Below, one piece after another: positions 54,643-63,816 of a stretch of 64,000 nucleotides of DNA; position 1 is the stretch's first letter; every line of letters begins with the position of its first letter. Origin of the DNA: Streptomyces sp. CB01635. GTDB lineage: Bacteria > Actinomycetota > Actinomycetes > Streptomycetales > Streptomycetaceae. The stretch covers positions 1,385,461 to 1,449,460 of the forward strand of contig NZ_NNBL01000003.1 of the NCBI RefSeq assembly GCF_002803065.1, given 5' to 3'. The translations under genes and the position numbers were made by a program. The notes beneath the pieces were generated by a model. That model ran no database searches. It was not told the DNA's origin and saw only the letters and a program-made list of their open reading frames with translations.

Positions 54643-55383
54643 ATGACGTATGCGATGGCGACCCGGCGCGACCCCGGTCACCGAGACGGCCGGGTGCGCG
54701 ATACCCCGTACGGTGAACGCTTCACGCTCTTCGCCGAAGTCATCTGGATTGGCGTGCTCGTGACGCTGGCTTCCCTGCCCCTGGTGACCTGGCCCGCAGC
54801 GATGGCAGCGGGCTGCGCGGCGGTGCGCCGCTGCGTGCCCGACGGCCCGAGCGTGGGCACGGCCCGCCGCTTCGCCGCCGACTGGCGCCGCGCACTGCGC
54901 GGTGGAACCCTGCGCGGTACGGCGGGGCTCGCGTCCCTCGCGTTCCTCGCGGCCGACCTGCGGATCGCCGCTGTGGCCGGCGATCTGCCCGGCCACGGAC
55001 TGCTCGTCGTGGTGTGTGCGGCGGCCGGCGTCGCCGTGGTCGTCGTGCAGCTGCGCGCGGCTGCCGCGTGGAGCGAGCCGGGCGATGCCGGCCCTGCGAC
55101 CCTCGCCAACGGCTTCGCCGGGTGGCGGCGCGTCGCCCTGGCGCGCTCCCGCGACGACCTCGTGGGCTCGGTGATACTCGCGGCCGCCGTATGCGCGACG
55201 GCAGTCTGCGCCTGGCAATTGCTGCTCCTCCTCCCGCTGGTGTCGGGCGTCCTCGCCCTCGCGGCTGTGGCCGTGGAGCGACGCGGACGCGAGGAGAAGG
55301 CCGCGCGGACAGAGTGTCGCCGTCACGGTGGGACGGTCCTGCGCACAGGACAGTCGAGCTCTTCTGACGGGTCGAGTTCATGA
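54643..55383 (+). CDS. YesL/DUF624-like membrane protein
   Basis: A 246-residue protein with about five helices. ERFTLFAEVIWIGVLVTLAS, LPLVTWPAAMAAGCAAVRRC and the repeated hydrophobic stretches resemble YesL, an uncharacterised protein of pectin/rhamnogalacturonan loci in Bacillus that often accompanies family-1 sugar importers. The C-terminal 35 residues are charged and Ser-rich. Translation overlaps the LacI gene (ATGA at 55380). Confidence 0.72.
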   Translation: MTYAMATRRDPGHRDGRVRDTPYGERFTLFAEVIWIGVLVTLASLPLVTWPAAMAAGCAAVRRCVPDGPSVGTARRFAADWRRALRGGTLRGTAGLASLAFLAADLRIAAVAGDLPGHGLLVVVCAAAGVAVVVVQLRAAAAWSEPGDAGPATLANGFAGWRRVALARSRDDLVGSVILAAAVCATAVCAWQLLLLLPLVSGVLALAAVAVERRGREEKAARTECRRHGGTVLRTGQSSSSDGSSS

Positions 55384-56381
55384 CTGCAAGCGCCGAGGAC
55401 GTGGCAGGGGAGGCCGGGGTGTCTCCCTCCACCGTCTCCCGCTGCTTCGCGTCGCCCGAACAGGTGAGACCCGAGACCCGTGAGCGGGTCCTCGCAGCGG
55501 CGGCCCGGCTCGGCTACACACCCAGCCGCGTCGCCCGCTCGCTCGCCCTCGGCCGCACCCGGACCCTCGGCCTGATCGTGCCCGACATCGCCAACCCCTT
55601 CTTCGCGGTGGTCGCCAAGGCAGTACAGGCCCGCGCCCGCCGCAAGGACTATGCGGTGTTCCTGGCAGACACGGACGAAGACCCCGACGACGAATACGAG
55701 TTGGCCCTCACCCTCGCCCGCCAGGTCGACGGGCTGCTCCTCGTCGCGCCCCGCATGGACACCGAGCGCCTCGACGAGATTATCCAGCAGGTACCCAGTG
55801 TCATTGCCAACCGGCCCGTGCGGGGAGTGCCGACGGTCGTCATGCCCACAGCCGACGGGTTGCGTCAGGCGGTGGCGCATCTGCATGCCCTCGGGCACCG
55901 TCACCTCGCCCTCGTCCTGGGCGCCCGCGACTCCTGGTCGAGCGAGCAGCGCGGCCACGCCGTGCGCGCGGCGTGCGAGGAACTGGGCCTGAAGATCAGC
56001 GAGTTCGGCCCGCACGAACCGAAGTTCCATACCGGAGCGCAGGTCGCCGACCTCGCCCTTGCCTCCGGTGCCACTGCCGTCGTGGCGCACAACGACCTGC
56101 TGGCCTTGGGGATCCTGTCCCGGCTGAGCGAGCGCGGTGTGCGCGTGCCCGACGACGTCAGCCTCGTCGGCGTGGACGACATACTCCTCGCCGCGACCTC
56201 CACCCCGGCGCTCACCTCGGTGCGCCTGCCGCTCGATGCGCTGGGGGAGCAGTCCGTGAATCTCCTTCTGCGCCGCATTGAGGGCGGCGGACCGCAGTCG
56301 GCCGGTCCCCAGCAGGTCGTCCTCGACAGCGAGTTGATCGTCCGCCGTTCCACCGGCCCCGCCCCACGGAAGGAACCCTGA
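55380..56381 (+). CDS. LacI family transcriptional regulator
   Basis: A 333-residue repressor. The DNA-binding domain is at residues 4-50 (AEDVAGEAGVSPSTVSRCFA) and the hinge is TPSRVARSLALG. The sugar domain has IVPDIANPFFAVVAKAVQAR, LLLVAPRMDTERLDEIIQQV and VGVDDILLAATSTPALTSVR. It overlaps the YesL-like gene and is followed two bases later by the dehydrogenase. The operators at 51260 and 51380 are likely targets; the 59336 palindrome has a different core and may belong to it or to another LacI protein. Confidence 0.92.
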   Translation: MTASAEDVAGEAGVSPSTVSRCFASPEQVRPETRERVLAAAARLGYTPSRVARSLALGRTRTLGLIVPDIANPFFAVVAKAVQARARRKDYAVFLADTDEDPDDEYELALTLARQVDGLLLVAPRMDTERLDEIIQQVPSVIANRPVRGVPTVVMPTADGLRQAVAHLHALGHRHLALVLGARDSWSSEQRGHAVRAACEELGLKISEFGPHEPKFHTGAQVADLALASGATAVVAHNDLLALGILSRLSERGVRVPDDVSLVGVDDILLAATSTPALTSVRLPLDALGEQSVNLLLRRIEGGGPQSAGPQQVVLDSELIVRRSTGPAPRKEP

Positions 56382-56383
56382 CC

Positions 56384-57739
56384 ATGACCGCCCTCACCAC
56401 CCGGCGCGCCGCCGTCGTCGGCACCGGACACCGTGCCCAGATGTACACCCGGGCCCTCGGCGCCCGCGCCCACTACGACGTGGTGGCGCTCGCCGACCCC
56501 AGCCCGACCCGAATCGCCCACCACAACCGGCTGCTCACCGGCCTCGGCCGTCCGGAGGCAACCGCCACCGCGCCCGACGACTTCGCGGACCTGCTGCGGC
56601 GCGAACGGATCGACGAGGTCGTCGTCACCACCGTCGACGCCACCCACGACCACTACATCATCACCGCCCTTGAGGCGGGCTGCCGCGTCGTCACGGAGAA
56701 GCCCCTGACGACCGACGCCGCCAAGTGCCGTGCGATCCTCGACACGTTGGAGCGCACCGGCGGCGACCTGTCGGTCGGCTTCAACTACCGCTACAACCCG
56801 GCCCACGAAAAGGTCTGGCAGCTGCTCGCCGACGGCGCGATAGGTGACGTGCGGTCGGTGCACTTCGAGTGGCTCCTCGACGTACGTCACGGCGCCGACT
56901 ACTTCCGCCGCTGGCACCGCGAGAAGCGGCACAGCGGCGGTCTCCTCGTGCACAAGTCGGGCCACCACTTCGACCTCGTCAACTGGTGGTTGAACGCGAC
57001 CCCCTCACGCGTCCACGCCGAGGGCGGGCTCGTCTTCTACGGCCGGGGCAACGGCGAGGCGACCGGACTGCGCCGCGACTACGAGCGCGCGCACGGCGAC
57101 GCGGCGGCAGCCGACGACCCGTACGCGATCCACCTGGCGGACGACCCCGGGCTCACCGCTCTGTACCTCGACGCGCAGGCCGCGGGTGACACCTATGTGC
57201 GCGACCGCAACGTGTTCGGTGACGGCATCGACATCGAGGACGACCTGGCGGTCCTGGTCCGCTACGACACCGGCGCCACCATGACGTACCACCTGACGGC
57301 GTACTCGCCCTGGGAGGGCTACCGCGTCATGTTCAACGGCACCGCGGGCCGCCTGGAGCTCGAGGTGGAGGAGAACACGTGGCAGCCCCCGCGTACCGCG
57401 GCCCCTGGGGGAGAGGCTGCGCATGGCGGCGTGCCGATGGCCAACCCGGGCCGTACGCGCATCCTGCTGCGTCCCCTGTGGGAGGAGCCGCGCGAGGTGA
57501 CCTTCGAGGTGGCGGCGGGCTCGCACGGCGGTGGGGATCTGCGCATGCTCAAGGAACTCTTCGGTCCGCTCGGCGACGGCTCCGACGAGGGGGCGGCTCC
57601 GGCAGCGGGCAAGGGTGCCACGGCCCGCGACGGCGCGTTCGCACTGGCGGTGGGCATCGCCGGCAACGAGTCCCTTGCGACGGGGCGGCCCGTGGACGCG
57701 ACGGACCTGTTCGGGGAGCGCCACTCGACGAAGCACTGA
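56384..57739 (+). CDS. Gfo/Idh/MocA family oxidoreductase
   Basis: A 451-residue NAD(P)-dependent sugar dehydrogenase-like enzyme. The Rossmann loop is VVGTGHRAQMYTRAL. The family Lys motif is EKPLTTDAAKCRAIL near 105-120. GFNYRYNPAHEKVWQLL and LVHKSGHHFDLVNWW give the catalytic Asp/His region, longer than average. It probably oxidises or epimerises the imported sugar or a product of it. It is the last gene of the second sugar operon, two bases after the LacI stop. Confidence 0.92.
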   Translation: MTALTTRRAAVVGTGHRAQMYTRALGARAHYDVVALADPSPTRIAHHNRLLTGLGRPEATATAPDDFADLLRRERIDEVVVTTVDATHDHYIITALEAGCRVVTEKPLTTDAAKCRAILDTLERTGGDLSVGFNYRYNPAHEKVWQLLADGAIGDVRSVHFEWLLDVRHGADYFRRWHREKRHSGGLLVHKSGHHFDLVNWWLNATPSRVHAEGGLVFYGRGNGEATGLRRDYERAHGDAAAADDPYAIHLADDPGLTALYLDAQAAGDTYVRDRNVFGDGIDIEDDLAVLVRYDTGATMTYHLTAYSPWEGYRVMFNGTAGRLELEVEENTWQPPRTAAPGGEAAHGGVPMANPGRTRILLRPLWEEPREVTFEVAAGSHGGGDLRMLKELFGPLGDGSDEGAAPAAGKGATARDGAFALAVGIAGNESLATGRPVDATDLFGERHSTKH

Positions 57740-57798
57740 CGGCCGCGGCCGACATGCTGTCGCCCCGAGGGCAGCAGCCGTGGGGCGGAGGCCGGAGG

Positions 57799-59013
57799 TC
57801 AGCCCTCCGTCGCCTTCGCCCAGGGCGCGTCCAGTTCGGAGAACAGCGCGAGGCGACCGGCGCTCGATGCGGTGAGGGCGTCGATACCAGGGATCACCCG
57901 ACGCTGCTCGGCACCCTCGCCGAGCATGTGCCAGACGCCCGGGGGCAGGCGAACCGGCTCGGGCGCGATGCGGACAGCCTCCAGCACCCGGGTGAAGGCG
58001 CCGCTGCGTTCCAGCGGGCTCAACAGCTCGTCGCCGTCACGGAGATGAGCGATCAGGTTCTCCAGGAGGTCCGTACGTGGATGTTCGTACTCCTGGGATA
58101 CCTGGCCCCGCCGTTCCAGAAGTACACGGTCCTCGGTGTAGTGCAGTGTGATACGGCCCTGTTCGCCGTGCACGACGATGTAGGGCGCGACGTTCTGCTC
58201 GGCGCACAGGGTCGCGGCCAGCGTGATGGTTGTGTCGTGTGCAGTCGTCACACGGACACATGAGGTGTCGTCGGCCTCGATGTCATGGGCCCGGTAGAGC
58301 TCCAACTCCACGCCGGCCACGTCGTCCTGGCGATCGCTGCCGTCCACACGCAAAGCGGTGGCCAGGGCGTGGGCGAGGGGATTGGTCAGCACGCCGTCGA
58401 CGACGTCCACCATGTCCTGCGCCCCGGGGCCGACGGCAACGCGGCGGCGTCCGGCCCAAGGCGAGCGGGCGTAGTACCGGGCCTCTCGCACCCACGCCCC
58501 GGCGGCACCGATGCCCACGGGCCGCCCGATTGCGCCGTCCGCTATCAACTGCCGTACGGATGCCACCGCCGCGGAGCCGAAGGACTGGAACCCGACCTGA
58601 CACACGCGACCGGACCGGTCCAGTTCCTCGGCGAGCTGCTGGAAGCCGGCCAAGGAGGACGCGGGCGGCTTCTCGAGCAGTACGTGCGATCCGGCCCGGA
58701 CGGCGGTCAGCGCGAGTGGGACGTGCGTATGGAGGGGTGTGCTGATGATGGTCACCGCGGGGCGGGTGCGCTCCAGGAGTGCCTTGAGGTCCGTGGACTG
58801 CGAGATGGACGCGAAGGGCCCGAGCCCGTCCAACTCTTCCGCGTCGAGGGGGCTTTGGTCGCAGACCCCGACGACCTGGACCTGCCCTTGTCCGGTGAGC
58901 CGACGCAGGTTCGCACGGTGGATGCGGCCGAAGCCACGGCCGCCGACGAGGACGACGGCGACGGGCTGCGCCGTCACCGTGCGGTGCGGCGGACGAACGC
59001 CGTCCGGGTGCAC
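57799..59013 (-). CDS. Gfo/Idh/MocA family oxidoreductase
   Basis: A 404-residue dehydrogenase, convergent with the previous Gfo/Idh gene. The Rossmann loop is VVLVGGRGFGRIHRANLRR, the Lys motif LLEKPPASSLAGFQQLAEEL near 113-132, and the C-terminal half has YRAHDIEADDTSCVRVTTAH. The longest frame starts at GTG 59013; GTG 58977 is another choice and neither has a good ribosome site. It is probably a second step for the same sugar, with its own promoter in the gap at 59.0-59.3 kb. Confidence 0.88.
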   Translation of the reverse strand: MHPDGVRPPHRTVTAQPVAVVLVGGRGFGRIHRANLRRLTGQGQVQVVGVCDQSPLDAEELDGLGPFASISQSTDLKALLERTRPAVTIISTPLHTHVPLALTAVRAGSHVLLEKPPASSLAGFQQLAEELDRSGRVCQVGFQSFGSAAVASVRQLIADGAIGRPVGIGAAGAWVREARYYARSPWAGRRRVAVGPGAQDMVDVVDGVLTNPLAHALATALRVDGSDRQDDVAGVELELYRAHDIEADDTSCVRVTTAHDTTITLAATLCAEQNVAPYIVVHGEQGRITLHYTEDRVLLERRGQVSQEYEHPRTDLLENLIAHLRDGDELLSPLERSGAFTRVLEAVRIAPEPVRLPPGVWHMLGEGAEQRRVIPGIDALTASSAGRLALFSELDAPWAKATEG

Positions 59014-59335
59014 GGGCTTTGATCGCGGATGCAGTCCGACGCCAACGCGTTCATGTGTCTCCTAGTGGGCCGTCCTGTAAGCCGGCCTGGACGGTGGGCT
59101 GGTGTGGAACGGGCCTACGGCTGGCGTAAGGGGCTTGCGGCCACAGCCTTCCAGACGTGACCCGGTAGTTGGTCACATGGTCGGACCCTGTCCCGCGGGT
59201 TTTTGGCACTTCGTCTCGTTGTTGTCCGACCGCCCGAACACCTTGTCTCGCGTCGTGAGATGGGTGCGGACGAGGTCAACTTCCGTTCGGCCGGGGGTTG
59301 TTTCGGCATGGTACAGCGCTCTGGGGCCATGATCC

Positions 59336-59349
59336 AGAAAGCGCTTTCT
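59336..59349. promoter_or_regulatory. LacI-type operator, perfect palindrome
   Basis: AGAAAGCGCTTTCT is a perfect 14-base palindrome with an AGCGCT centre. GAAAGCGCTT also occurs at 51351-51360. It lies between the minus-strand dehydrogenase and a well-placed but very short ORF at 59399. The surrounding 59014-59335 shows no gene. Confidence 0.55.
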
Positions 59350-59398
59350 CCGAGTTCTGCAATCAGCTCTGGAACGGAAGCCGAAGGAGCAGCCCCAC

Positions 59399-59482
59399 AT
59401 GCCCGCAGCGCCCCCCACCTCACATCCGTGTCGCCGCGATCGAGTGGCAAGAGTGGAGCGCCATGTACAAACACGGCGATGA
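59399..59482 (+). CDS. Possible 27-residue ORF with good ribosome site, perhaps gene start stub
   Basis: ATG 59399 is preceded by GAAGGAG, stands 50 bases after the LacI-type palindrome and encodes MPAAPPTSHPCRRDRVARVE, then RHVQTRR before TGA. The control elements look like those of a real gene but the protein stops at once, suggesting a 5' stub of a deleted gene or a leader peptide. In another frame HIRVAAIEWQEWSAMYKHGD reads on, so a frameshift is possible. Confidence 0.3.
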   Translation: MPAAPPTSHPCRRDRVARVERHVQTRR

Positions 59483-59546
59483 CCGGCCTGGCGAGACGAG
59501 ACCCTCGAGTGGACGAGTGGTGAGAGGCTCCCTACCGGCCATCGCA

Positions 59547-60476
59547 TTACAGGACCTCCTGTTCCAGCGCCTGTCGTCCGACCCCGAGTACCTTGAGCAT
59601 GGCTCGAGTGGCTGGGCTGGGGTTGAATCGGCTCCAGGCCAGATACTCGATGCGATGAGGGCCGTCGACCACTGGGACCAGTGCCAGTTCGGGGGTGTCC
59701 GTGACCAGTGGTCGGATGAAGGCTGATGGCAGCAGCGCAATGCCGAGCCCGCGCGCAATGAGCCGGGTGATCAGCTCGACGACGCCGGACTCGTACGCAA
59801 CGTCGCGGACCAGGCCTGCGGCGGCGAACGCCTGATCGGACTGGGCTCGGGCCGGTGTCCCGGCCACGAAGTCCACGAACGTCTCGTCGGCGATCTCCCG
59901 CAGGGTGACATGGGATACGCCCGCAAGACGGTGACCGGCCGGTACCGCCAGTACGTGCTCGTCGTGATCGAGCACAACGCTCTCCACACCGGACGGCCGA
60001 TCACCCTCCGGAAGGCCGAGGAAGGCGATGTCCAGATCGCCGTTCCGGATCGCCGTCGCCAGTTCGTCACTGCGTCCGGAGCGGAGGGCGACGTGGACGT
60101 CCGGGTGCTGGGCGCGGTACCGCTGCAGCAGATCGGGTACGTCGACGGCGGCCGTGGTCACGATCACGCCGACGGCGAGGCGGCCGCGTATCACGCCGGT
60201 CGCGGCGGCAGCGTCGGCGACTGCGCGGTCGGCAGCGGCCAGACACTCACGCGCGCCCGCGACGAACGCCGCACCGGCGCTGGTCAGTTCGACCCGCCGG
60301 CTGGATCGGGCGAACAGCTTGATCCCGAGCTCTCGTTCCAGGCCGGCGATCCGGTGACTGAGTGACGACTGCACCACGGAGCAGCGTTCCGCGGCGCGGG
60401 TGAAGTTACGGGTTTCGGCGACGGCGATGACGTAGCGCATCTGCTGGAGGTCCACACTGCAATCGTTCTGGTTCAT
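59547..60476 (-). CDS. LysR family transcriptional regulator
   Basis: A 309-residue regulator. The helix-turn-helix is MRYVIAVAETRNFTRAAERC, then VVQSSLSHRIAGLERELGIK. The effector domain begins near 90 (GRLAVGVIVTTAAVDVPDLL) and includes ELITRLIARGLGIALLPSAF. The longest frame begins with ATG 60494; ATG 60476 is closer to the family start. It is divergent from the EamA transporter at 60534 and very probably controls the EamA/NAD-binding pair; CGCAAGCATGCGTT between them is a partly palindromic candidate site. Confidence 0.9.
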   Translation of the reverse strand: MNQNDCSVDLQQMRYVIAVAETRNFTRAAERCSVVQSSLSHRIAGLERELGIKLFARSSRRVELTSAGAAFVAGARECLAAADRAVADAAAATGVIRGRLAVGVIVTTAAVDVPDLLQRYRAQHPDVHVALRSGRSDELATAIRNGDLDIAFLGLPEGDRPSGVESVVLDHDEHVLAVPAGHRLAGVSHVTLREIADETFVDFVAGTPARAQSDQAFAAAGLVRDVAYESGVVELITRLIARGLGIALLPSAFIRPLVTDTPELALVPVVDGPHRIEYLAWSRFNPSPATRAMLKVLGVGRQALEQEVL

Positions 60477-60533
60477 GGCTGCCATCGCAAGCATGCGTTG
60501 GATTCATGACGCGTTGTGCTGAGACTTCATCAC

Positions 60534-61508
60534 ATGCACTCCTTGACCAAGCGGTCACCCGGCCTGCGGCGGACCCCGCACGCGCAGCAGGTGGCAACCG
60601 TCGCACTGACCGCACTCGCTCCCGCTTCCTGGGGCACCACGTACGTCGTGACCACGGAACTGTTACCGCCAGGGCATCCGCTCTTCGCCGGGCTGATGCG
60701 CGCGTTGCCGGCCGGGTTGCTCGCGCTGGCGATCACCCGGGTGCTCCCGCGCGGGGACTGGTGGTGGAAGGCCGTCTTCCTTGGCGTGCTCAACATCGGA
60801 GGGCTGCCTCTGCTGTTCTTGGCGGCCGAACGACTCCCCGGCGGCGTCGCCGCCACACTCGGCGCTGCCCAGCCGCTGCTGGTCGCAGGCTTGGCCATCG
60901 CGGTGCTCCACGACCGACCCACGCTCTGGCGACTGACCTGGGGTGTGATCGGCGTGGCCGGTGTCGGACTCGTCGTGCTCGGTCCGGAGGCCCGGCTGGA
61001 CGTCGTCGGGGTGCTCGCCGGCCTCGGCCATACGGCCCTCATGGCCGGCGGGGTCGTCCTCACCAAGCGCTGGGGCCGCCCCGCGGGCGTCGGTCCGTTG
61101 ACCCTGGCCGGCTGGCAACTGACGGTCGGCGGCCTGCTGCTGCTCCCGCTCACCCTCGCGATCGAGGGGGTGCCGCAGCGGATCGATGCCGGAGCTGTCG
61201 GCGGCTACCTATGGCTCGGCAGCATGGGTGGGCTGATCGCGTATGCCCTCTGGTTCCGCGGGATCGCAGAGCTGCCGGTCGGCGCGTCCGCACCGCTGGT
61301 ACTGCTGTCACCGCTGGTCGCGACTGTCATCGGAATCGTGCTGGGCGAGTCACTGAGCCCGCTGCAGACCCTTGGCTTCGTTGTTGCCCTGGCCGCCTTG
61401 CTCGCCGCGCAGTTCAACGCCCCGAGCCTGTCCGGCCGCATCGCGCGCGGCAGGTCGACAGAACGTCACATTCGAGAAGGCCAAGTTCGAGAAGGACGGA
61501 TTCGATGA
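60534..61508 (+). CDS. EamA/DMT family exporter
   Basis: A 324-residue drug/metabolite transporter with ten helices in two EamA repeats: the first from PASWGTTYVVTTELLPPGHP and the second from LGHTALMAGGVVLTKRWGRP. ATG 60534 is chosen over a GTG at 60516. The C-terminal 25 residues are charged. It overlaps the following NAD-binding protein by ATGA and is divergent from a LysR regulator, an arrangement common for amino acid or metabolite exporters. Confidence 0.9.
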   Translation: MHSLTKRSPGLRRTPHAQQVATVALTALAPASWGTTYVVTTELLPPGHPLFAGLMRALPAGLLALAITRVLPRGDWWWKAVFLGVLNIGGLPLLFLAAERLPGGVAATLGAAQPLLVAGLAIAVLHDRPTLWRLTWGVIGVAGVGLVVLGPEARLDVVGVLAGLGHTALMAGGVVLTKRWGRPAGVGPLTLAGWQLTVGGLLLLPLTLAIEGVPQRIDAGAVGGYLWLGSMGGLIAYALWFRGIAELPVGASAPLVLLSPLVATVIGIVLGESLSPLQTLGFVVALAALLAAQFNAPSLSGRIARGRSTERHIREGQVREGRIR

Positions 61509-62200
61509 AGACCGATTCGACGAGGGCAGGCATGACGATCGCCGTGCTGGGTGCCACCGGGATGGTCGGCAGCCGGGTGATCACCGAGGCCAGTGCACGC
61601 GGGCACCACGTGCTTGCCCTGTCCCGGAAGCCTGCAAGCAAGGACCCGAACGTGACGCCACTCGCAGTCGAGGTGAGCCACGCGCACGCTGTGCGTGAGG
61701 CCCTTACGGGCTCCGTCGCGAACGGCACCGCGGACGCCGTGGTGTTGACCGTGCGGACCGTCCCGGTCGACGAGGAGTTCTTGGTCGGCGCTACCCGTAC
61801 GGTGCTGGACATCGCGGCACGGCTCGGGATTCGTGTCCTCGTGGTCGGCGGCGCCGGCGCCTTGCGCAGCCCCGACCGTCACGATCTGCTGGTCGCCGAC
61901 AATCCCGCGTATGTGTCCCCTGAATTGAAGACCGTCGCCGCTGCCGGGATCGCTCAGTTGCGAACCTGCCAGGCTCATACCGGCGCCGATTGGGCCTACT
62001 TGAGTCCGCCCGCCCTGCTCGAACCCGGTGAACGTACCGGCCACTATCGCCGGGGCACCGACACCTTGCTCACCAGCGACGAGGGCCGATCGTGGATCAG
62101 CGCCGAGGACCTGGCCGTCGCGGTGGTCGACGAACTCGAAGCCCCTGGCCCCGAACATCACATCACGGTTGTCCACCGCGACAAACGGCCATCAGCGTAG
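61505..62200 (+). CDS. NAD(P)-binding Rossmann protein (NmrA/SDR-like)
   Basis: A 231-residue atypical SDR. The Gly loop is IAVLGATGMVGSRVITEASA at about residues 12-31. VVLTVRTVPVDEEFLVGATR and LVVGGAGALRSPDRHDLLVA are further landmarks, and a YTAAK-type catalytic motif is missing, as in NmrA-like sensors and some flavin reductases. It is translationally coupled to the EamA gene (ATGA) and probably under the same LysR control. Its stop TAG is immediately followed, in the same frame, by a fragment of a GH64 gene. Confidence 0.88.
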   Translation: MKTDSTRAGMTIAVLGATGMVGSRVITEASARGHHVLALSRKPASKDPNVTPLAVEVSHAHAVREALTGSVANGTADAVVLTVRTVPVDEEFLVGATRTVLDIAARLGIRVLVVGGAGALRSPDRHDLLVADNPAYVSPELKTVAAAGIAQLRTCQAHTGADWAYLSPPALLEPGERTGHYRRGTDTLLTSDEGRSWISAEDLAVAVVDELEAPGPEHHITVVHRDKRPSA

Positions 62201-63148
62201 GCGGTCAGCCACGTGCTGTGGCGGCAGAACGTCAGCAGCCTGCCGAGCGGCTTCGCCCTCGAGTACTGGTTCACGTACGAGAAGAACGGCCCGCTCTACG
62301 ACACCCCGCACTTCACCTACACAGTGGGCAGCGGAGGAGGTGGTGGCGGGGGAGGAGGTGGCGCGGGCACCTTCCCGATCACCTTCCAGAACAACACCCG
62401 TGGCGTCTACGCCGGTTCACAGATCTACATCACCGTGCTGGGGCAGGTGAGGCCCGGCCAGTGGTCGTACATGAAGGCCGACGGGACGATGGCCCACATC
62501 AGCCACCTGGACCCGACAGCACCAGGCCATCTCACCAAGGGTGGCGTGAACTACCCCAACATGTCGTTCACGCTGACCCAGGTGGGAGGCTCCGTCCCCT
62601 CACCCACATCCATCCGCGGGGGACGGATCTACGTCTCGCTCGGATCCCCGATGTACATCCCGGTCTCTCCCGACGACCAGGGCTGGGGCGGCCCTGACCT
62701 GCGCAACCCCAATGACCCCAACACCGACGTCTACTACGACTGGTACGAGTACACCTACGTCCACGGGCAGGTGGCGTTCGGCGGAAACACCACCCAGGTC
62801 GACCAGTTCGGCTTCCCCATGACCGCGCACCTGACGCAGGCATCCAGCGGCTATGACAACACCCAGGGCATCACACTGACCCGCGCGCAGGTCATGTCCC
62901 GGTACGCGGCCTCGGTAGGCGAGGCCTTCAAGCCGCTGCAGAGCACCCATCGCATCATCGCCCCGCGCTCCTCCAACCTCTTCCTGGCAGGAGGCCCGCA
63001 GGCGAACTATCTGCAGGCGTACATCGACCAGGCCTGGAGCTACTACGCCACCCATCCCTTCAAACTGACCCGGCTGGGCGAGACATTCAGCGGCCAGGTC
63101 AGCGGCACCACGCTCACCTTCACGAAGAATGGCACGGGCTCCTTCCGC
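62201..63148 (+). pseudogene. GH64 beta-1,3-glucanase fragment, truncated at both ends
   Basis: In frame after the previous stop: end of a carbohydrate-binding domain (FALEYWFTYEKNGPLYDTPH), a poly-Gly linker and a GH64 catalytic region (FPITFQNNTRGVYAGSQIYI, GGRIYVSLGSPMYIPVSPDD, RYAASVGEAFKPLQSTHRII). It continues to TLTFTKNGTGSF, where the family would go on for about 100 residues. Signal peptide and the start of the binding domain are missing on the left. The catalytic Glu/Asp region may be partly present but the protein cannot be made or exported. A deletion scar on each side. Confidence 0.8.
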
Positions 63149-63500
63149 CGAGAGGGCCGCCACCGCCGGGGCGCAGCAGCGTCCGGTAGAGGCCGGCGTG
63201 CGGGACGACGCCGGCGAAGAAGGCGCTCAGCGCGGGCGGCGGGCTCGCGGGGTCCGGGGTGCCGCGCCAGGCGTGGAGGGCGTCCACTGCTTCGCGGACC
63301 ACGTCGGCGCAGGCGTCCACGGCCAGCGCCTCCAGGTCGCCGTAGTGGACGTAGAACGTGGCGCGGCCGACCCCGGCCCTGCGTGCCAGCGCGGCGACGC
63401 TGACGTCCGCCAGTGGGCGCTGCGCGCACTCGTCGAGCACCTGCGTTACGGCAGTTGCACCTTGTTCCGCCTCCGGGTCGACGAGGGCGCGACGCTTGGC
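63140..63500 (-). pseudogene. TetR regulator fragment, truncated at both ends
   Basis: The minus strand carries RRALVDPEAEQGATAVTQVL, DECAQRPLADVSVAALARRA and GVGRATFYVHYGDLEALAVD (the TetR helix-turn-helix), then GLYRTLLRPGGGGPLGGR. A stop (TAG) stands in frame just before the N-terminus and no good start is present; the C-terminus runs into the GH64 fragment. A GTG at 63440 would give a shortened protein lacking part of helix 1. It is probably a dead remnant. Confidence 0.65.
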
Positions 63501-63816
63501 CTACGACCTGAGCAGTGACAGCACGTTCGACCGGCCGAGAGGTGCCCGTGGTTTCGCGATCGCCCCGGTCACGCGCTGGGAGGAGTACGAGCAGTCCCGG
63601 GCCCTGTGCGTCGGCCACCGCACTCCGCCGGCAGTCCGCTCGGTGGCATGGTCCGGCTCGAGGCCTGGAGTGCGACCGGCAATGCCGCGTCGAATCTGCA
63701 GACCGGCAGGGAAGCCGGCACCGATGACGCCTTACAACTGATCACTGGGCGGGCCGCCGCAAGGGGCAGCTCACGCCGGGGCATGCGGCGTCCCGTGCCG
63801 CGTTCCCTGGGAGCTC
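63501..63816. other. Gap without convincing gene
   Basis: Just over 300 bases. A plus-strand frame reads GARGFAIAPVTRWEEYEQSR near 63537-63596, which looks protein-like but begins and ends without signals. It may be another fragment of a mosaic of broken genes. Confidence 0.4.

Noticed and set aside
62334..62366. Run of GGT/GGC/GGA codons as a simple repeat
   Set aside because: It encodes the poly-Gly linker of the glucanase fragment, a normal feature of secreted modular enzymes.
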